Below, one piece after another: positions 1-9,235 of a DNA stretch of 64,000 nt. Positions within the stretch are counted from its first letter, which is position 1. Every line of letters starts with the position of its first letter. The position numbers were made by a program, and so were the translations under genes. A model generated the notes under the pieces. That model had not been told where the DNA came from. It was given only the letters and a program-made list of their open reading frames with translations, and did not search any database. Source of the stretch: Ferrimonas sp. YFM (lineage in GTDB: Bacteria > Pseudomonadota > Gammaproteobacteria > Enterobacterales > Shewanellaceae); NCBI RefSeq assembly GCF_030296015.1, contig NZ_AP027368.1, positions 2,728,001 through 2,792,000 on the forward strand, read 5' to 3'.

Positions 1-219
1 GCGCTCGTCGGCCAGGGTAATGAACACATCCTGCCAATCGATCAGCTGTCGGGACAGCTGGGCAAACAGCTTCAAAGGCGTGCTGCCTCCGGAAACCACC
101 AGCGAGGCACTGCCTCTGGCGTCGATGGCATCCTGAAGCCGGGAAGCAATTTTCACCGCAAGGATCTCGGCCAGACCCTGTGCGGTATCAAACTCTTTGT
201 ATACGGGCAAAGTAATCAT
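1..219 (-). CDS. pgl: 6-phosphogluconolactonase, N-terminal part (runs off the window)
   Basis: Only the first 73 codons are in the window. The enzyme hydrolyses 6-phosphogluconolactone, the second step of the oxidative pentose phosphate and Entner-Doudoroff routes. The fragment starts MITLPVYKEF and carries the SGGSTP sugar-phosphate-binding motif followed by DWQDVFITLADER, typical of the NagB/Pgl (DevB) fold. The ATG at 219 is preceded by AGGAAAGA at good spacing and lies 10 nt after the zwf stop, so the two genes form a zwf-pgl operon acting in sequence. The identification rests on motif and context. Confidence 0.9.
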   Translation of the reverse strand, partial: MITLPVYKEFDTAQGLAEILAVKIASRLQDAIDARGSASLVVSGGSTPLKLFAQLSRQLIDWQDVFITLADER

Positions 220-229
220 CTGATCTTTC

Positions 230-1708
230 CTACTCATCCCAGGAGCGGCCGTCGCGGGTAATCAGGGCCACCGAGGCCACAGGGCCCCAGGTGCCCGCAG
301 GGTACGCCTTGGGTGGCTCGTGGGAGTCCGCCCAGGCAGCCAGGATGGAATCACACCACTTCCAGGCCTGCTCGACTTCATCACGACGCACAAACAGCGA
401 CTGGTTACCCAGCATGCACTCCAGCAACAGACGCTCGTAGGCGTCGGCCACCCGCTCATTCTTGAAGGTGTCAGAGAAAGAGAGGTCCAGCTTGGTGGTC
501 TGCAGACGCTGGGTCTCATCCAGGCCCGGCACCTTGTTCATCATCTGGATCTCGACCCCTTCGTGGGGCTGCAGACGGATGGTCAGCTTGTTGGGTGGCA
601 ACTGGCGGTAGCTGTCCCGGTACAGGTTGTGTGGCGGATTCTTGAAGTTCACCACAATCTCGGAGCACTTGTAGGGCATCCGCTTGCCGGTACGCAGGTA
701 AAACGGCACGCCGGACCAGCGCCAGTTGTCGATGTCGACACGCAGGGCGGCGAAGGTTTCTGTGTCGGAGTCCAGGTTGGCCCCCTCCTCCTCCAGATAC
801 CCTGGAACCGGGCTGCCTTTGAGGAAACCGGCGGAGTACTGACCCCGAACCGTCTTCTCGAATACGTTATTGCTGTCGATGGGACGCAGGGATTTGAGTA
901 CCTTGACCTTCTCGTCACGAATGGAGTCCGCATCCAGGTTCACCGGCGGATCCATGGCCACCAGCGACAGTACCTGCAGCAGGTGGTTCTGGATCATGTC
1001 GCGCATCTGGCCCGCTTTGTCGAAGTAGTCCCAGCGGCCTTCGATGCCCACCTCTTCGGCCACGGTGATCTGCACATGGTCGATGGTGCGGTTGTCCCAC
1101 TTGGAGGCAAACAGGGAGTTGGCGAAGCGCAGGGCCACCAAGTTCTGTACCGTCTCCTTACCCAGGTAATGGTCGATACGGTAGATCTGGTTCTCCTGGA
1201 AGAACTCGGCCACCTGGTTGTTGATCACCATGGAAGATTCCAGATCGTGACCAATGGGCTTCTCCAGCACCACTCGGGTGGCCGGCTCAATCAGACCGGC
1301 GGAGTTCAGACAGCGACAGATGGCGCCGTAGATAGAAGGTGGGGTGGCGAAGTAGTTCACCATCACATTGTCCGGCTGAGTCTTCAGCAGGGCGTGAAAC
1401 TGCTCATAGCCATCGGGCTGAGTGAAATCCATGGCGACGTAGGTACAGCGGGCCAGCAGCCGCTCCAGCGTATCGGTTTCCACCTCCTCTTTCAGGAACT
1501 CGCTGAGGGAGGTGCGAATCACCTGCTGATAATCGTCCTGGGTCATCTCGCGACGGGCCACACCAAAGATCCGGGTGCCGCTGTGCAGCAGGCCAGCCTT
1601 GTCCAGCTGGTACAGGGAAGGGATCAGTTTGCGGCGCGCCAAATCGCCAACGGTGCCGAAGAGCACGAAATCGCAGGGCTTGGCTACCGAGCCGGTAAAG
1701 TGAGTCAC
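230..1708 (-). CDS. zwf: glucose-6-phosphate 1-dehydrogenase
   Basis: Cytosolic enzyme oxidising glucose-6-phosphate with NAD(P)+, the entry to the pentose phosphate and Entner-Doudoroff pathways. At 492 aa it is of normal family length. An N-terminal Rossmann start ([22 protein letters not shown]) and the substrate-binding and catalytic RIDHYLGKE motif near residue 180 are intact. It is first in an operon with pgl and diverges from hexR, whose product is the known repressor of zwf in gammaproteobacteria. A HexR-like palindrome lies 49 nt upstream of the start. Nothing about the gene looks unusual. Confidence 0.97.
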   Translation of the reverse strand: MTHFTGSVAKPCDFVLFGTVGDLARRKLIPSLYQLDKAGLLHSGTRIFGVARREMTQDDYQQVIRTSLSEFLKEEVETDTLERLLARCTYVAMDFTQPDGYEQFHALLKTQPDNVMVNYFATPPSIYGAICRCLNSAGLIEPATRVVLEKPIGHDLESSMVINNQVAEFFQENQIYRIDHYLGKETVQNLVALRFANSLFASKWDNRTIDHVQITVAEEVGIEGRWDYFDKAGQMRDMIQNHLLQVLSLVAMDPPVNLDADSIRDEKVKVLKSLRPIDSNNVFEKTVRGQYSAGFLKGSPVPGYLEEEGANLDSDTETFAALRVDIDNWRWSGVPFYLRTGKRMPYKCSEIVVNFKNPPHNLYRDSYRQLPPNKLTIRLQPHEGVEIQMMNKVPGLDETQRLQTTKLDLSFSDTFKNERVADAYERLLLECMLGNQSLFVRRDEVEQAWKWCDSILAAWADSHEPPKAYPAGTWGPVASVALITRDGRSWDE

Positions 1709-1756
1709 TATCCAACTCCTATATAGAAGGATGTTGCCACGTCCGTGGCGTCACAT

Positions 1757-1774
1757 TTTCGTAAATTAACTACA
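1757..1774. promoter_or_regulatory. probable HexR operator upstream of zwf
   Basis: TTTCGTAAATTAACTACA matches 15 of 18 positions of the HexR operator I recall (TGTAGTAAATTTACTACA). It lies in the zwf-hexR divergent region, 49 bp before the zwf start. HexR is known to bind such sites and to be released by 2-keto-3-deoxy-6-phosphogluconate. The match was made by eye. Confidence 0.7.
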
Positions 1775-1831
1775 TTAAAGAGAATTTTTTTCGCTGACGC
1801 AACCTTAGCGGTCACTCAAAAGCTAGATAAA

Positions 1832-1849
1832 TTACAACACTGTTTGTAA
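1832..1849. promoter_or_regulatory. second inverted repeat in the zwf-hexR intergenic region
   Basis: TTACAA and TTGTAA are perfect 6-bp arms around CACTGT. It has the same 18-bp span as the HexR-like site at 1757 but a different core. It could be a second HexR operator (autoregulation) or the site of another regulator. Confidence 0.4.
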
Positions 1850-1975
1850 ACTTATCCTAACTGCATCTCATAACCTGAGAGCAACGCCTCAGTATACAGT
1901 GCTTTATTGGCAATTATAGGCGTGTTCAGGCAAAGAGCCGCAGTTGTACTCTCGGTTAACTGGGCGATTATTCTT

Positions 1976-2830
1976 ATGAATACACTAGAAAAAATACAGA
2001 CGAATCTCAGTAACTTCAGTAAGTCCGAGCGAAAGGTAGCGGAAGTCATCTTAACCTCACCCCAAACCGCTATACACGCCAGCATAGCCACTTTGGCTAA
2101 GATGGCAGACGTAAGTGAACCTACGGTGAACCGTTTCTGCCGCCGACTCGACACCAAGGGATTCCCGGACTTCAAGTTACATTTGGCACAGAGCCTGGCC
2201 AACGGCACCCCATACGTTTCCCGTCATGTGGACGAGGATGACGGCCCAGACTCTTACACCAACAAGATCTTTGAATCTTCCATGGCGGCCCTGGATGTTG
2301 CCCGCCAATCCATTGATCCCATGGCGATCAACCGGGCGGTGGACATCCTTACTCAGGCTCAGCACATCTCCTTCTTCGGCCTGGGGGCCTCCTCCTCCGT
2401 GGCCCATGACGCCCAGAACAAGTTCTTCCGGTTCAATGTGCCGGTGAGCTGCTTCGACGACGTGCTGATGATGCGCATGAGCTGCATCAACGCCAGTGCC
2501 GGCTCCGTGCTGGTGCTGTTCTCCCATACCGGCCGCACCAAGGCCCTGGTGGAGGTGGCGCGCCTGGCCCGCGAGAGCAACGCCCAGGTGATCTCCATTA
2601 CCGCCAAGGACAGCCCCCTGGCCCGTGAGAGCACCCTGGCCGTCAGCGTAGAGGTGCCTGAGGATACCGACATGTTTATCCCCATGGCCTCCCGCCTGGC
2701 TCACCTGACGGTGATTGATGTTTTAGCCACCGGTTTCACCCTACGCCGTGGCCCCCGCTTCCGCGAGAATTTGAAGCGCGTCAAAGAAGCGATACGCGAA
2801 TCCCGTTTCGAAAAACCGTCGAATTTGTAA
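1976..2830 (+). CDS. hexR: HexR transcriptional regulator (RpiR family)
   Basis: Regulator of central carbon metabolism (zwf, Entner-Doudoroff and related genes). An N-terminal RpiR helix-turn-helix occupies about residues 1-77 (SIATLAKMADVSEPTVNRFCRRL) and a C-terminal SIS sugar-phosphate-binding domain about 110-270 (FFGLGASSSVAHDAQNKFFRF; LVLFSHTGRT). The start chosen is the ATG at 1976 (MNTLEKIQTNLSNFSKSERK), which matches the N-terminus of known HexR proteins and gives 284 aa. The frame stays open further upstream, but that extension crosses the control region and is not family-like. It is divergent from zwf, and pykA lies downstream on the same strand. Confidence 0.95.
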   Translation: MNTLEKIQTNLSNFSKSERKVAEVILTSPQTAIHASIATLAKMADVSEPTVNRFCRRLDTKGFPDFKLHLAQSLANGTPYVSRHVDEDDGPDSYTNKIFESSMAALDVARQSIDPMAINRAVDILTQAQHISFFGLGASSSVAHDAQNKFFRFNVPVSCFDDVLMMRMSCINASAGSVLVLFSHTGRTKALVEVARLARESNAQVISITAKDSPLARESTLAVSVEVPEDTDMFIPMASRLAHLTVIDVLATGFTLRRGPRFRENLKRVKEAIRESRFEKPSNL

Positions 2831-2843
2831 TCCCCTCTCCCCC

Positions 2844-2882
2844 AAATGCCGCTGTGAATCCCACTCAGCGGCATTTTCTTTG
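2844..2882 (+). terminator. hexR rho-independent terminator
   Basis: AAATGCCGCT (2844-2853) pairs perfectly with AGCGGCATTT (2867-2876), followed by a T-rich tail (TTTTCTTTG). It lies 13 nt after the hexR stop. Confidence 0.75.
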
Positions 2883-2972
2883 TCACAACGACTACACTTG
2901 ACCTCAACAATTTGCTTCCTTAGGCTTGTCGACCTTGCGCCAGGTCACATTTTTGTCATGCGGCAACATTTA

Positions 2973-2981
2973 TAATTTACG
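2973..2981. promoter_or_regulatory. possible weak HexR-like half-site upstream of pykA
   Basis: TAATTTACG is the reverse complement of CGTAAATTA, the core of the candidate HexR site at 1757. Only half of the operator is recognisable. HexR control of pykA is known in Shewanella, so the position makes sense, but the match is short. Confidence 0.25.
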
Positions 2982-3069
2982 TAATTTTCTTTCATGTTGA
3001 ACTTTCAGCCATAAGGTCGGGAGTTTCATCTACTTAAACTTTAGAGCCAGTATTCTGATGGAGTTACCT

Positions 3070-4506
3070 ATGCTCAGAAGAACTAAGATCGTAACCACGT
3101 TGGGTCCAGCGACTGATCGCGACGGCAACCTGGAGAAGATCATCCTAGCCGGCGCCAACGTCGTACGGATGAACTTTTCCCACGGCAGCCCCGAGGATCA
3201 CATCGCCCGCGCTAACGAGGTACGCGAACTTGCTGCCAAGCACAACCGCCATGTGGCCATCCTGGGTGACCTGCAAGGTCCCAAGATCCGGGTATCCACC
3301 TTTAAAGACGGCAAGGTACACCTGCCCCTGGGCCACACCTTCGTGCTGGACAGCGATCTCGCCAAAGGCGAAGGTGACGAGCATCAGGTAGGCCTGGACT
3401 ACAAGACCCTGCCTCAGGACGTAGACACCGGCGACATCCTGCTGCTGGACGACGGCCGTGTTCAGCTGCGTGTTGAGAAGGTAGAAGGCAACCGCGTGAT
3501 CACCACCGTGACCGTAGCCGGCCCTCTGTCCAACAACAAAGGCATCAACAAGCAGGGTGGCGGCCTCTCCGCAGCGGCCCTGACCGACAAAGACAAGGCA
3601 GACATCAAGACCGCCGCCAAGATTGGCGTGGACTACCTGGCCGTGTCCTTCCCACGCACCGGTGAGGATCTGCACTACGCTCGCGAACTGGCTCGCGAAG
3701 CTGGCTGCAATGCCCACATCGTGTCCAAGGTCGAGCGCGCCGAAGCGGTTGCCACCGATGAGGCCATGGACGACGTTATCCTGGCTTCTGACGCCGTGAT
3801 GGTTGCCCGTGGTGACCTGGGTGTTGAGATTGGTGATGCCGAGCTGATGGGTGTTCAGAAGAAGCTGATCGCCCGCTGCCGTCAGCTGAACCGTGTGGTG
3901 ATCACCGCGACCCAGATGATGGAGTCCATGATCACCGCGCCAATGCCAACCCGTGCCGAAGTGATGGACGTGGCGAACGCCGTACTCGACGGTACCGACG
4001 CGGTAATGCTGTCTGCGGAAACCGCCGCCGGTGACTTCCCTGAAGAGACCGTGAAGGCGATGGCCAGCGTCTGTATCGGCGCCGAAAAGAACCCTCGTGT
4101 TCAGGTTTCCGGTCACCGTCTGGATGAGCGCTTCAAGACCGTTGAAGAGACCATCGCTCTGGCCACCATGTACGCCGCCAACCACCTGGAAGGCGTTAAG
4201 GCCATCGTTGCCCTGACCGAGTCAGGCAACACTCCGATGATCATGAGCCGCATCACCTCCGGCCTGCCCATCATCGCCCTGTCTCGTCACGATGCAACCC
4301 TGGCCCGCATGGCCCTGTACCGTGGCGTGTACCCTGTACGCTTCGATTCCACCGAGCACACTCCTGGTCTCATGGTGGCGGCAGCCATCGCCGAGATCAA
4401 AGACGCTGGTCTGCTGGACAGCGGCGACATGGTTCTGGTGACCAAGGGTGACATGATGGAGACCATCGGCGGCACCAACACCACCAAGGTTGTTGTGGTC
4501 GAGTAA
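3070..4506 (+). CDS. pykA: pyruvate kinase II
   Basis: Converts phosphoenolpyruvate and ADP to pyruvate and ATP, the last step of glycolysis. The protein begins [20 protein letters not shown] and has the full PK barrel ([16 protein letters not shown]), the active-site lysine region ([10 protein letters not shown]), the TATQMMESM motif and the C-terminal domain. The N-terminus is of the PykA rather than PykF type. I chose the ATG at 3070 because GGAG lies 8 nt upstream; an in-frame ATG at 3058 has no ribosome-binding site. The length is 478 aa, normal for the family. It is transcribed alone, with its own terminator. Confidence 0.96.
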   Translation: MLRRTKIVTTLGPATDRDGNLEKIILAGANVVRMNFSHGSPEDHIARANEVRELAAKHNRHVAILGDLQGPKIRVSTFKDGKVHLPLGHTFVLDSDLAKGEGDEHQVGLDYKTLPQDVDTGDILLLDDGRVQLRVEKVEGNRVITTVTVAGPLSNNKGINKQGGGLSAAALTDKDKADIKTAAKIGVDYLAVSFPRTGEDLHYARELAREAGCNAHIVSKVERAEAVATDEAMDDVILASDAVMVARGDLGVEIGDAELMGVQKKLIARCRQLNRVVITATQMMESMITAPMPTRAEVMDVANAVLDGTDAVMLSAETAAGDFPEETVKAMASVCIGAEKNPRVQVSGHRLDERFKTVEETIALATMYAANHLEGVKAIVALTESGNTPMIMSRITSGLPIIALSRHDATLARMALYRGVYPVRFDSTEHTPGLMVAAAIAEIKDAGLLDSGDMVLVTKGDMMETIGGTNTTKVVVVE

Positions 4507-4528
4507 TCTCCACTCAACAAACAACTAA

Positions 4529-4556
4529 GGGTTGGCCTTTGGGCCAACCCTTTTTT
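4529..4556 (+). terminator. pykA rho-independent terminator
   Basis: GGGTTGGCC (4529-4537), loop TTTG, GGCCAACCC (4542-4550), then six T. A strong intrinsic terminator 22 nt after the pykA stop. Confidence 0.92.
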
Positions 4557-4576
4557 GTTTCAGCAAGACAGCGACT

Positions 4577-5017
4577 TCAGTTACTGAAAAAGCGCCGGCC
4601 CACTTCCGTCGCCCTGTGCTGAAGCAGCTGTATCCAACTCTGTTCCTGAGACAGCAGCTGCTTTTGCGGGTCCTGCCCCTGCAGGCAATCCTCGAAAATC
4701 CCCCTGGCCGCCTCGTAACTCTGCGACTCCAGGTCGCCAGGGCATACCCACTCCAGCTCAATGTCATATTGATTGAGCACCGCCTCATCCAGCGTCAACT
4801 CATGGGCCTGATGGGTATCGATAAAGGCCTGGACCACGGACTGCACCACCTTGGCCCGCTCCTCCCGAGACTTAAGATCCCCCTCCCAGGTCGCCTTAAG
4901 GTATTGCCCCTGATAATGCAGGTAGATGGGTATAAAGTGCCGATAAAGCACACCAACTCTTGCTGGCTTGTGGGCCAGCGCCTTATCCAGATTCAACCAA
5001 GACCATCGTTGTAGCAT
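4577..5017 (-). CDS. hypothetical protein, 146 aa
   Basis: I do not recognise this family. The protein is soluble, mostly helical in appearance and acidic in its C-terminal half (DLESQSYEAARGIFEDCLQG), with no signal peptide or membrane segment. The ATG at 5017 is preceded by GAGAGAAGG. It is convergent with pykA and is followed on its 5' side by the IS element, so its upstream context ends about 200 bp away. Codon use resembles that of neighbouring housekeeping genes, which supports a real gene. No function can be inferred. Confidence 0.7.
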   Translation of the reverse strand: MLQRWSWLNLDKALAHKPARVGVLYRHFIPIYLHYQGQYLKATWEGDLKSREERAKVVQSVVQAFIDTHQAHELTLDEAVLNQYDIELEWVCPGDLESQSYEAARGIFEDCLQGQDPQKQLLSQEQSWIQLLQHRATEVGRRFFSN

Positions 5018-5205
5018 CCTTCTCTCCCAAACGTCGGTTCGATTCGGGTAAAGATTGCACCGTTAGCGACAGGAATTTCGTGACCAGGATCAAGGGCAAG
5101 TCGTTATTTTGGCATTCTTTTCAAGTCCCCGGACTTTTTAACAGTATCCTGGAATCTCTGGGTCTCCAGCAATCGCAGCTGCTGGCTGTCAGCCCGGGCT
5201 TGGCA

Positions 5206-5213
5206 TAAAAAAA
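5206..5213. repeat. 8-bp target-site duplication, left copy (IS1595-type element)
   Basis: TAAAAAAA directly precedes the left end of the IS; the identical octamer lies at 6237-6244 directly after the right end. Eight base pairs is the usual duplication size for IS1595-family elements. Confidence 0.88.
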
Positions 5214-6236
5214 GGCTGTGTCTGCGTTAATTGTTGAGGTTCTATAATTAGGGTAACTCTTTGATAGAGAGGGCCCGTTATGGATAGTTCAGCTTTTGCC
5301 CGTATCCTGCGTTCCCTGCCTGAGCTTACGCCCAGTCAACGAGAACAGCTCCTTACTCATGTGCGCTTCGATGCTCCTGCCGTCGTGGCGCTACTCATTG
5401 AAAACCATCCTAAAGACTGTCCACATTGCCACGAGGAAGCTCTACGCCCTTGGGGCTCAAGCCATGGTCTGCCTCGATTTCGGTGCCGTGCCTGTGGCAA
5501 AACCTCTAACCCATTGACTGGCACACCATTGGCACGATTGCGCATGCGCGAACGCTGGTTGGAGTACGCACTTTGCTTAAACGATGGCTTGACCGTTCGC
5601 CGAGCTGCAGCCCAATGCCAAGTTAATAAAAACACTGCGTTTTTGTGGCGACATCGATTTCTGAAATTGATAGCTGACATGCGCCCTGAAAAGGAGCACG
5701 GCATTGTTGAAGCCGATGAAACCTTCTTTTTGAAATCGTACAAAGGGCAACGCAACCTCCCCTGGCCAGCGCGTCAGCGTGGTGGTGTCAGCAAGACCAA
5801 AGGCGGTGGTAGTGAAGACCAGGTATCGGTCCTAATAGTGCGCGATAGGTCGGGTAAGACGGCGGACTACATGCTGAAAAAACTGGATGCAGCACATGTC
5901 ACGACGGCTTTGGACTCGATTCTGGACAAGGATGCCTGTCTGTGTACTGACCGTGCTGGCGTTTATCTGTCTTACGCAAAATCAAAGAGAATCAGACACG
6001 AGCCTATCAAGGCATCAGGCCCGCGCAGGCGAGGTCCCTTCCACATCCAGAACGTAAACGCCTACGACAGCCGGTTGAAAGGGTGGATATCAAGGTTTAG
6101 AGGGGTGGCGACCAAGTATTTAGGAAACTACTTGGGCTGGCACAGAATGCTGGACCGGCATAAGTACCGACCCAGCTCTGAGCAGTGCCTGTTCGAAGCT
6201 GTTGGGTGGGGTTCAACAGTTACTTAGGACACAGCC
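5214..6236 (+). mobile_element. IS1595-family insertion sequence, 1023 bp
   Basis: A complete insertion sequence. The left end reads GGCTGTGTCTGCGTTAATTG and the inverted right end GGCTGTGTCCTAAGTAACTG; the two inverted repeats share the first nine bases and most of the following ones. It carries one transposase gene (5280-6227) and is flanked by the 8-bp duplication TAAAAAAA. Both ends, the duplication and the open reading frame are intact, so the insertion is probably recent and the element may be active. It landed in the A/T tract that forms the T-tail of the fadE terminator. Confidence 0.92.
5280..6227 (+). CDS. IS1595-family transposase (315 aa)
   Basis: DDE-type transposase. An N-terminal zinc-ribbon has CPHC near residues 47-50 and CRAC near 71-74. 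A helix-turn-helix-like stretch (VRRAAAQCQVNKNTAFLWRHRF) follows, and then the ISXO2-like catalytic domain, in which EADETFF gives the first acidic residue and CTDRAGVY the second. The stop at 6225-6227 lies just inside the right inverted repeat, as usual for a single-gene IS. The family is called from domain order, the inverted repeats beginning GGCTGTGTC and the 8-bp duplication. The subgroup was not determined. Confidence 0.93.
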   Translation: MDSSAFARILRSLPELTPSQREQLLTHVRFDAPAVVALLIENHPKDCPHCHEEALRPWGSSHGLPRFRCRACGKTSNPLTGTPLARLRMRERWLEYALCLNDGLTVRRAAAQCQVNKNTAFLWRHRFLKLIADMRPEKEHGIVEADETFFLKSYKGQRNLPWPARQRGGVSKTKGGGSEDQVSVLIVRDRSGKTADYMLKKLDAAHVTTALDSILDKDACLCTDRAGVYLSYAKSKRIRHEPIKASGPRRRGPFHIQNVNAYDSRLKGWISRFRGVATKYLGNYLGWHRMLDRHKYRPSSEQCLFEAVGWGSTVT

Positions 6237-6244
6237 TAAAAAAA
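6237..6244. repeat. 8-bp target-site duplication, right copy
   Basis: TAAAAAAA, identical to 5206-5213. Read on the minus strand it also serves as the T-tract of the fadE terminator. Confidence 0.88.
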
Positions 6245-6263
6245 GGCCGGCTCAATGCCGGCC
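6238..6263 (-). terminator. fadE rho-independent terminator, with the IS inserted at its T-tract
   Basis: On the minus strand GGCCGGC, loop ATTGA, GCCGGCC is followed by seven T. The target duplication recreated the T-run on both sides of the IS, so the terminator still looks functional next to fadE. Confidence 0.88.
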
Positions 6264-6280
6264 CTTGTTCATCGCTGCCC

Positions 6281-8557
6281 CTAGAGGGTAGCGAACTCAT
6301 CCACATGGATGGCCGCGGTGCGCAGCGTCCAGGCGGTCATCAGCTCGTTGGCTTCAGAGTCGGTGATCACCTCCTCCTCCTTGGCCTGCTCAATCACCTG
6401 CGGGGTAATAGCCTGCTTGGCCAGGGTACCCTGACGCATCGCCTGTTTGATCTTCTTCATCTGAGGCTGCTGTTTGTGCAGAGCCAGGAAGGCAGATTCC
6501 ACCTCACTGATGCCATCATGCAAGCCCTCAGGGACAGGGCACAGGTGGGTCAGTCGCTCACGCAACACGCCCGGCTGGGCCACGGTGTCACACACCTGCT
6601 GAGCCAGCTCATCGGACGGCATGTGGAAATGGTTGCCGATGGGAAAGATCATCACCTTGGCCAGCCAGCGTGCCGGCAGGCTCGGGAAGTTGCGAATCAC
6701 CTCCTCCATCGCCTTGGCGGCCAGGTGGGTGCAACGCGCCACCGAGTAGTGTACCAGAGGCAGGTCTCCCTGCTGACGCCCTTCCGCTTCGTAATGACGC
6801 AGCACCGAAGAGGCCAGGTACAACTGGCTGAGCACATCACCCAGACGAGCGGAGATCATCTCCTTCTGCTTCAGACTGCCGCCAAGGGTGGCCATGGCCA
6901 GATCCGACATCAGCGCCAGGTTGGCACTGAGGCGGCCCAGGTTGCGGTAGTGCTGAGCCGTATCACCGGCCACAGGAGCACTGTTGAAACGGGAGCCGGT
7001 CAGGGCGCTGCCCAGAGACACCAGGGCGTTGCGACCACCGTGAATCATGTGGGAGAGCAGCAGACCGTCAAACACCTTCAGCGCCTGGTCCTTGTCCTCC
7101 ATCGCCACCGCCTCCATCTCAGACAGCACATAGGGGTGACAACGGGTGGCTCCCTGGCCGAAGATCATCAGGTTGCGGGTGAGGATGTTGGCTCCCTCGA
7201 CGGTGATGGACACCGGCTGAGCCATGTACTGGTAACCCAGGTAGTTCTTGGGACCCAGCTGAATCCCCTTGCCACCGTGAATGTCCATGGCGTCGTTGAT
7301 GATGGAGCGGCCAAGTTCGGTCATGTGGTACTTGGCAATGGCGGTCACCACCGAAGGCTTCTGCTTCATGTCGATGGCACCGACGGTCATCTTGCGAGCC
7401 GCCTCCAGCAGATAGGTGTTGCCGACGATGCGGGCCAGTGCCTCCTGAACCCCCTCGAACTGGCCGATGTTCACCCCAAACTGCTGACGCACGCCGCAAT
7501 AGGCCGAGGTGGTGCGGGTGGCCATGTGGGCGGCCGAGGTGGCCAGGGCGGGCAGCGAAATACCGCGACCGGCGGAGAGGCACTCCACCAGCATGCGCCA
7601 GCCTCGACCGGCGTAATCCGGGCCACCGATGATCCACTCCATCGGGATAAACACATCCTTGCCCCGGGTGGTGCCGTTCATAAAGGCCATGTTCAGCGGG
7701 TTGTGACGATTGCCCAGTTCCACGCCGGGATGATCGGCTGGGATCAGCGCACAAGTGATGCCAATCTCCTTGTTGTCCCCCAGCAGGCCGTCCGGGTCAC
7801 GCATCTTGAACGCCAGACCCAATACCGTGGCCACGGGCGCCAGGGTGATGTAGCGCTTGTCCCAGTTCAGCCTGAGGCCCAACACCTCCTTGCCTTCATA
7901 CTCACCCATGCACACCACGCCACTGTCGGGAATGGCACCGGCATCGGAGCCGGCTTCCGGACCGGTCAGGGCAAAACAGGGGACCTCTGAGCCTTCGGCC
8001 AGGCCAGGCAGCCAACGCTGTTTCTGCTCCTCGGTGCCATAATGAGCCAGCAGCTCACCCGGCCCCAGGGAGTTGGGCACCATCACTGTGATGGCGGCGG
8101 TCAGGCTGCGGGAGGCGATTTGCGCCACTATGGTGGACGCCGCCAGCGCGGAGAAATCCAGACCACCGTAGGCCCGGGGAATGATCATCGAGAAGAAACG
8201 CTCCTGCTTCAGATAGTCCCACACCTCTTTTGGCAGGTCCTTATCGTCCTGAACCGTCTGGTGATCGTCCAGCATCTTCAGCAGGGTGTTCACCTGGTTG
8301 TCCAGGAAGGCGCGCTCCTCACCGGTCAGTTCGGAAGCGGGCATGCTGTGCAGCTGCTGCCAGTCCGGACGGCCGGAGAACAGCTCCCCGTCCCACCACA
8401 CGGTGCCTGCTTCCATCGCTTCCCGCTCGGTCTGTGACAGCGGCGGTAAAACCTTTCTAAAGAAGGAAAACACCGGCTTGGTGATGAACTGTCGGCGAAT
8501 GTCCGTCACGCCAAACAGCACCAGCAGGGCGATGATTACCAGAATAAACAGCGTCAT
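6281..8557 (-). CDS. fadE: acyl-CoA dehydrogenase FadE
   Basis: FAD-dependent enzyme for the first step of fatty-acid beta-oxidation. The protein is 758 aa, about 60 residues shorter than E. coli FadE. An N-terminal hydrophobic helix (residues 1-17) probably anchors it to the membrane. The acyl-CoA dehydrogenase core follows (PRAYGG; FALTGPEAGSDAGAIP; the RGISLPALA and DIHGGKGIQ regions), then the DUF1974-type C-terminal extension specific to FadE. It overlaps the upstream TetR-family gene by ATGA, so the regulator and enzyme are cotranscribed. A FadE-sized protein next to a PsrA-type regulator is an arrangement known from Shewanella-like bacteria. Confidence 0.94.
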   Translation of the reverse strand: MTLFILVIIALLVLFGVTDIRRQFITKPVFSFFRKVLPPLSQTEREAMEAGTVWWDGELFSGRPDWQQLHSMPASELTGEERAFLDNQVNTLLKMLDDHQTVQDDKDLPKEVWDYLKQERFFSMIIPRAYGGLDFSALAASTIVAQIASRSLTAAITVMVPNSLGPGELLAHYGTEEQKQRWLPGLAEGSEVPCFALTGPEAGSDAGAIPDSGVVCMGEYEGKEVLGLRLNWDKRYITLAPVATVLGLAFKMRDPDGLLGDNKEIGITCALIPADHPGVELGNRHNPLNMAFMNGTTRGKDVFIPMEWIIGGPDYAGRGWRMLVECLSAGRGISLPALATSAAHMATRTTSAYCGVRQQFGVNIGQFEGVQEALARIVGNTYLLEAARKMTVGAIDMKQKPSVVTAIAKYHMTELGRSIINDAMDIHGGKGIQLGPKNYLGYQYMAQPVSITVEGANILTRNLMIFGQGATRCHPYVLSEMEAVAMEDKDQALKVFDGLLLSHMIHGGRNALVSLGSALTGSRFNSAPVAGDTAQHYRNLGRLSANLALMSDLAMATLGGSLKQKEMISARLGDVLSQLYLASSVLRHYEAEGRQQGDLPLVHYSVARCTHLAAKAMEEVIRNFPSLPARWLAKVMIFPIGNHFHMPSDELAQQVCDTVAQPGVLRERLTHLCPVPEGLHDGISEVESAFLALHKQQPQMKKIKQAMRQGTLAKQAITPQVIEQAKEEEVITDSEANELMTAWTLRTAAIHVDEFATL

Positions 8558-9219
8558 GATACTTCCTTAATCTGTGTCCTTGACAGATGGGGAGCCGGAG
8601 CGACCACGCCTGCGGCCACGTAGGGGATCAATCTCTTGATCACCGACTCCACGTTGTTTTGCTGATCAAAATCGGCCTGGGCGATGTCATTCAGGGCATC
8701 CAGGGAGGCCATGGTGAACACCATGGTGCCCAGGGTAAAGTGCAGACGCCAGAACAGCTCTGCATCGTCGATATCCTTATCCACCTGGTGAATCAGTTTG
8801 ACGATCAGTTCCAGGGGTTTGCCGTAATGGGTGGTGACGAACCAGCGCAGGTGGCCCTGGCTCTCGATGTAGCCACGCCCCAGCAGCTGAAGGAATATGG
8901 TGGAACCGCGGTGACGCAACTGATCCAGGGACAGCAGTGGCTGAACCAGGCTTTCGAAGATGGCGGACACGCTCAGCTCTGACTGGCCATCGAGCTCGGC
9001 CAGGGCCTCCTCACAGGCGGGCATAAACTGGTCCAGGTAACGAGCCAGTACGGCCTGAATCAGCTCCTTCTTGGAGCCAAAATGGTAATTGACCGAGGCG
9101 AGATTCACCTCCGCTTTGCTGGTGATCAGTCGCAGGGAGGTATCCGCAAACCCCCGCTCTGCAAACAATCGTTCCGCAGCGTCCAAGATACGAGATTTTG
9201 TACCTTGCTTATTAGACAT
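8554..9219 (-). CDS. psrA: TetR-family regulator, probable PsrA (fatty-acid responsive)
   Basis: 221-aa TetR-type repressor. The N-terminal DNA-binding domain (ILDAAERLFAERGFADTSLR, then VNLASVNYHFGSKKELIQAV) is close to PsrA of Shewanella and Pseudomonas, which represses beta-oxidation genes until long-chain acyl-CoA binds. The C-terminal ligand domain is of normal size. The stop overlaps the fadE start (ATGA). A perfect 18-bp palindrome 17 bp upstream of the start suggests autoregulation of the psrA-fadE unit. The name PsrA is inferred from the HTH similarity and the fadE linkage; another TetR acyl-CoA sensor remains possible. Confidence 0.8.
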   Translation of the reverse strand: MSNKQGTKSRILDAAERLFAERGFADTSLRLITSKAEVNLASVNYHFGSKKELIQAVLARYLDQFMPACEEALAELDGQSELSVSAIFESLVQPLLSLDQLRHRGSTIFLQLLGRGYIESQGHLRWFVTTHYGKPLELIVKLIHQVDKDIDDAELFWRLHFTLGTMVFTMASLDALNDIAQADFDQQNNVESVIKRLIPYVAAGVVAPAPHLSRTQIKEVS

Positions 9220-9235
9220 GTGTGCGTCTTCCTGA

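Noticed and set aside
320-1726. Long open frame antisense to zwf (and similar ones antisense to fadE, fadD, pheT, hisG and the 12-15 kb genes)
   Set aside because: They follow the GC-rich third-position pattern of the true gene, have low-complexity Gly/His/Gln/Val composition and show no family motif.
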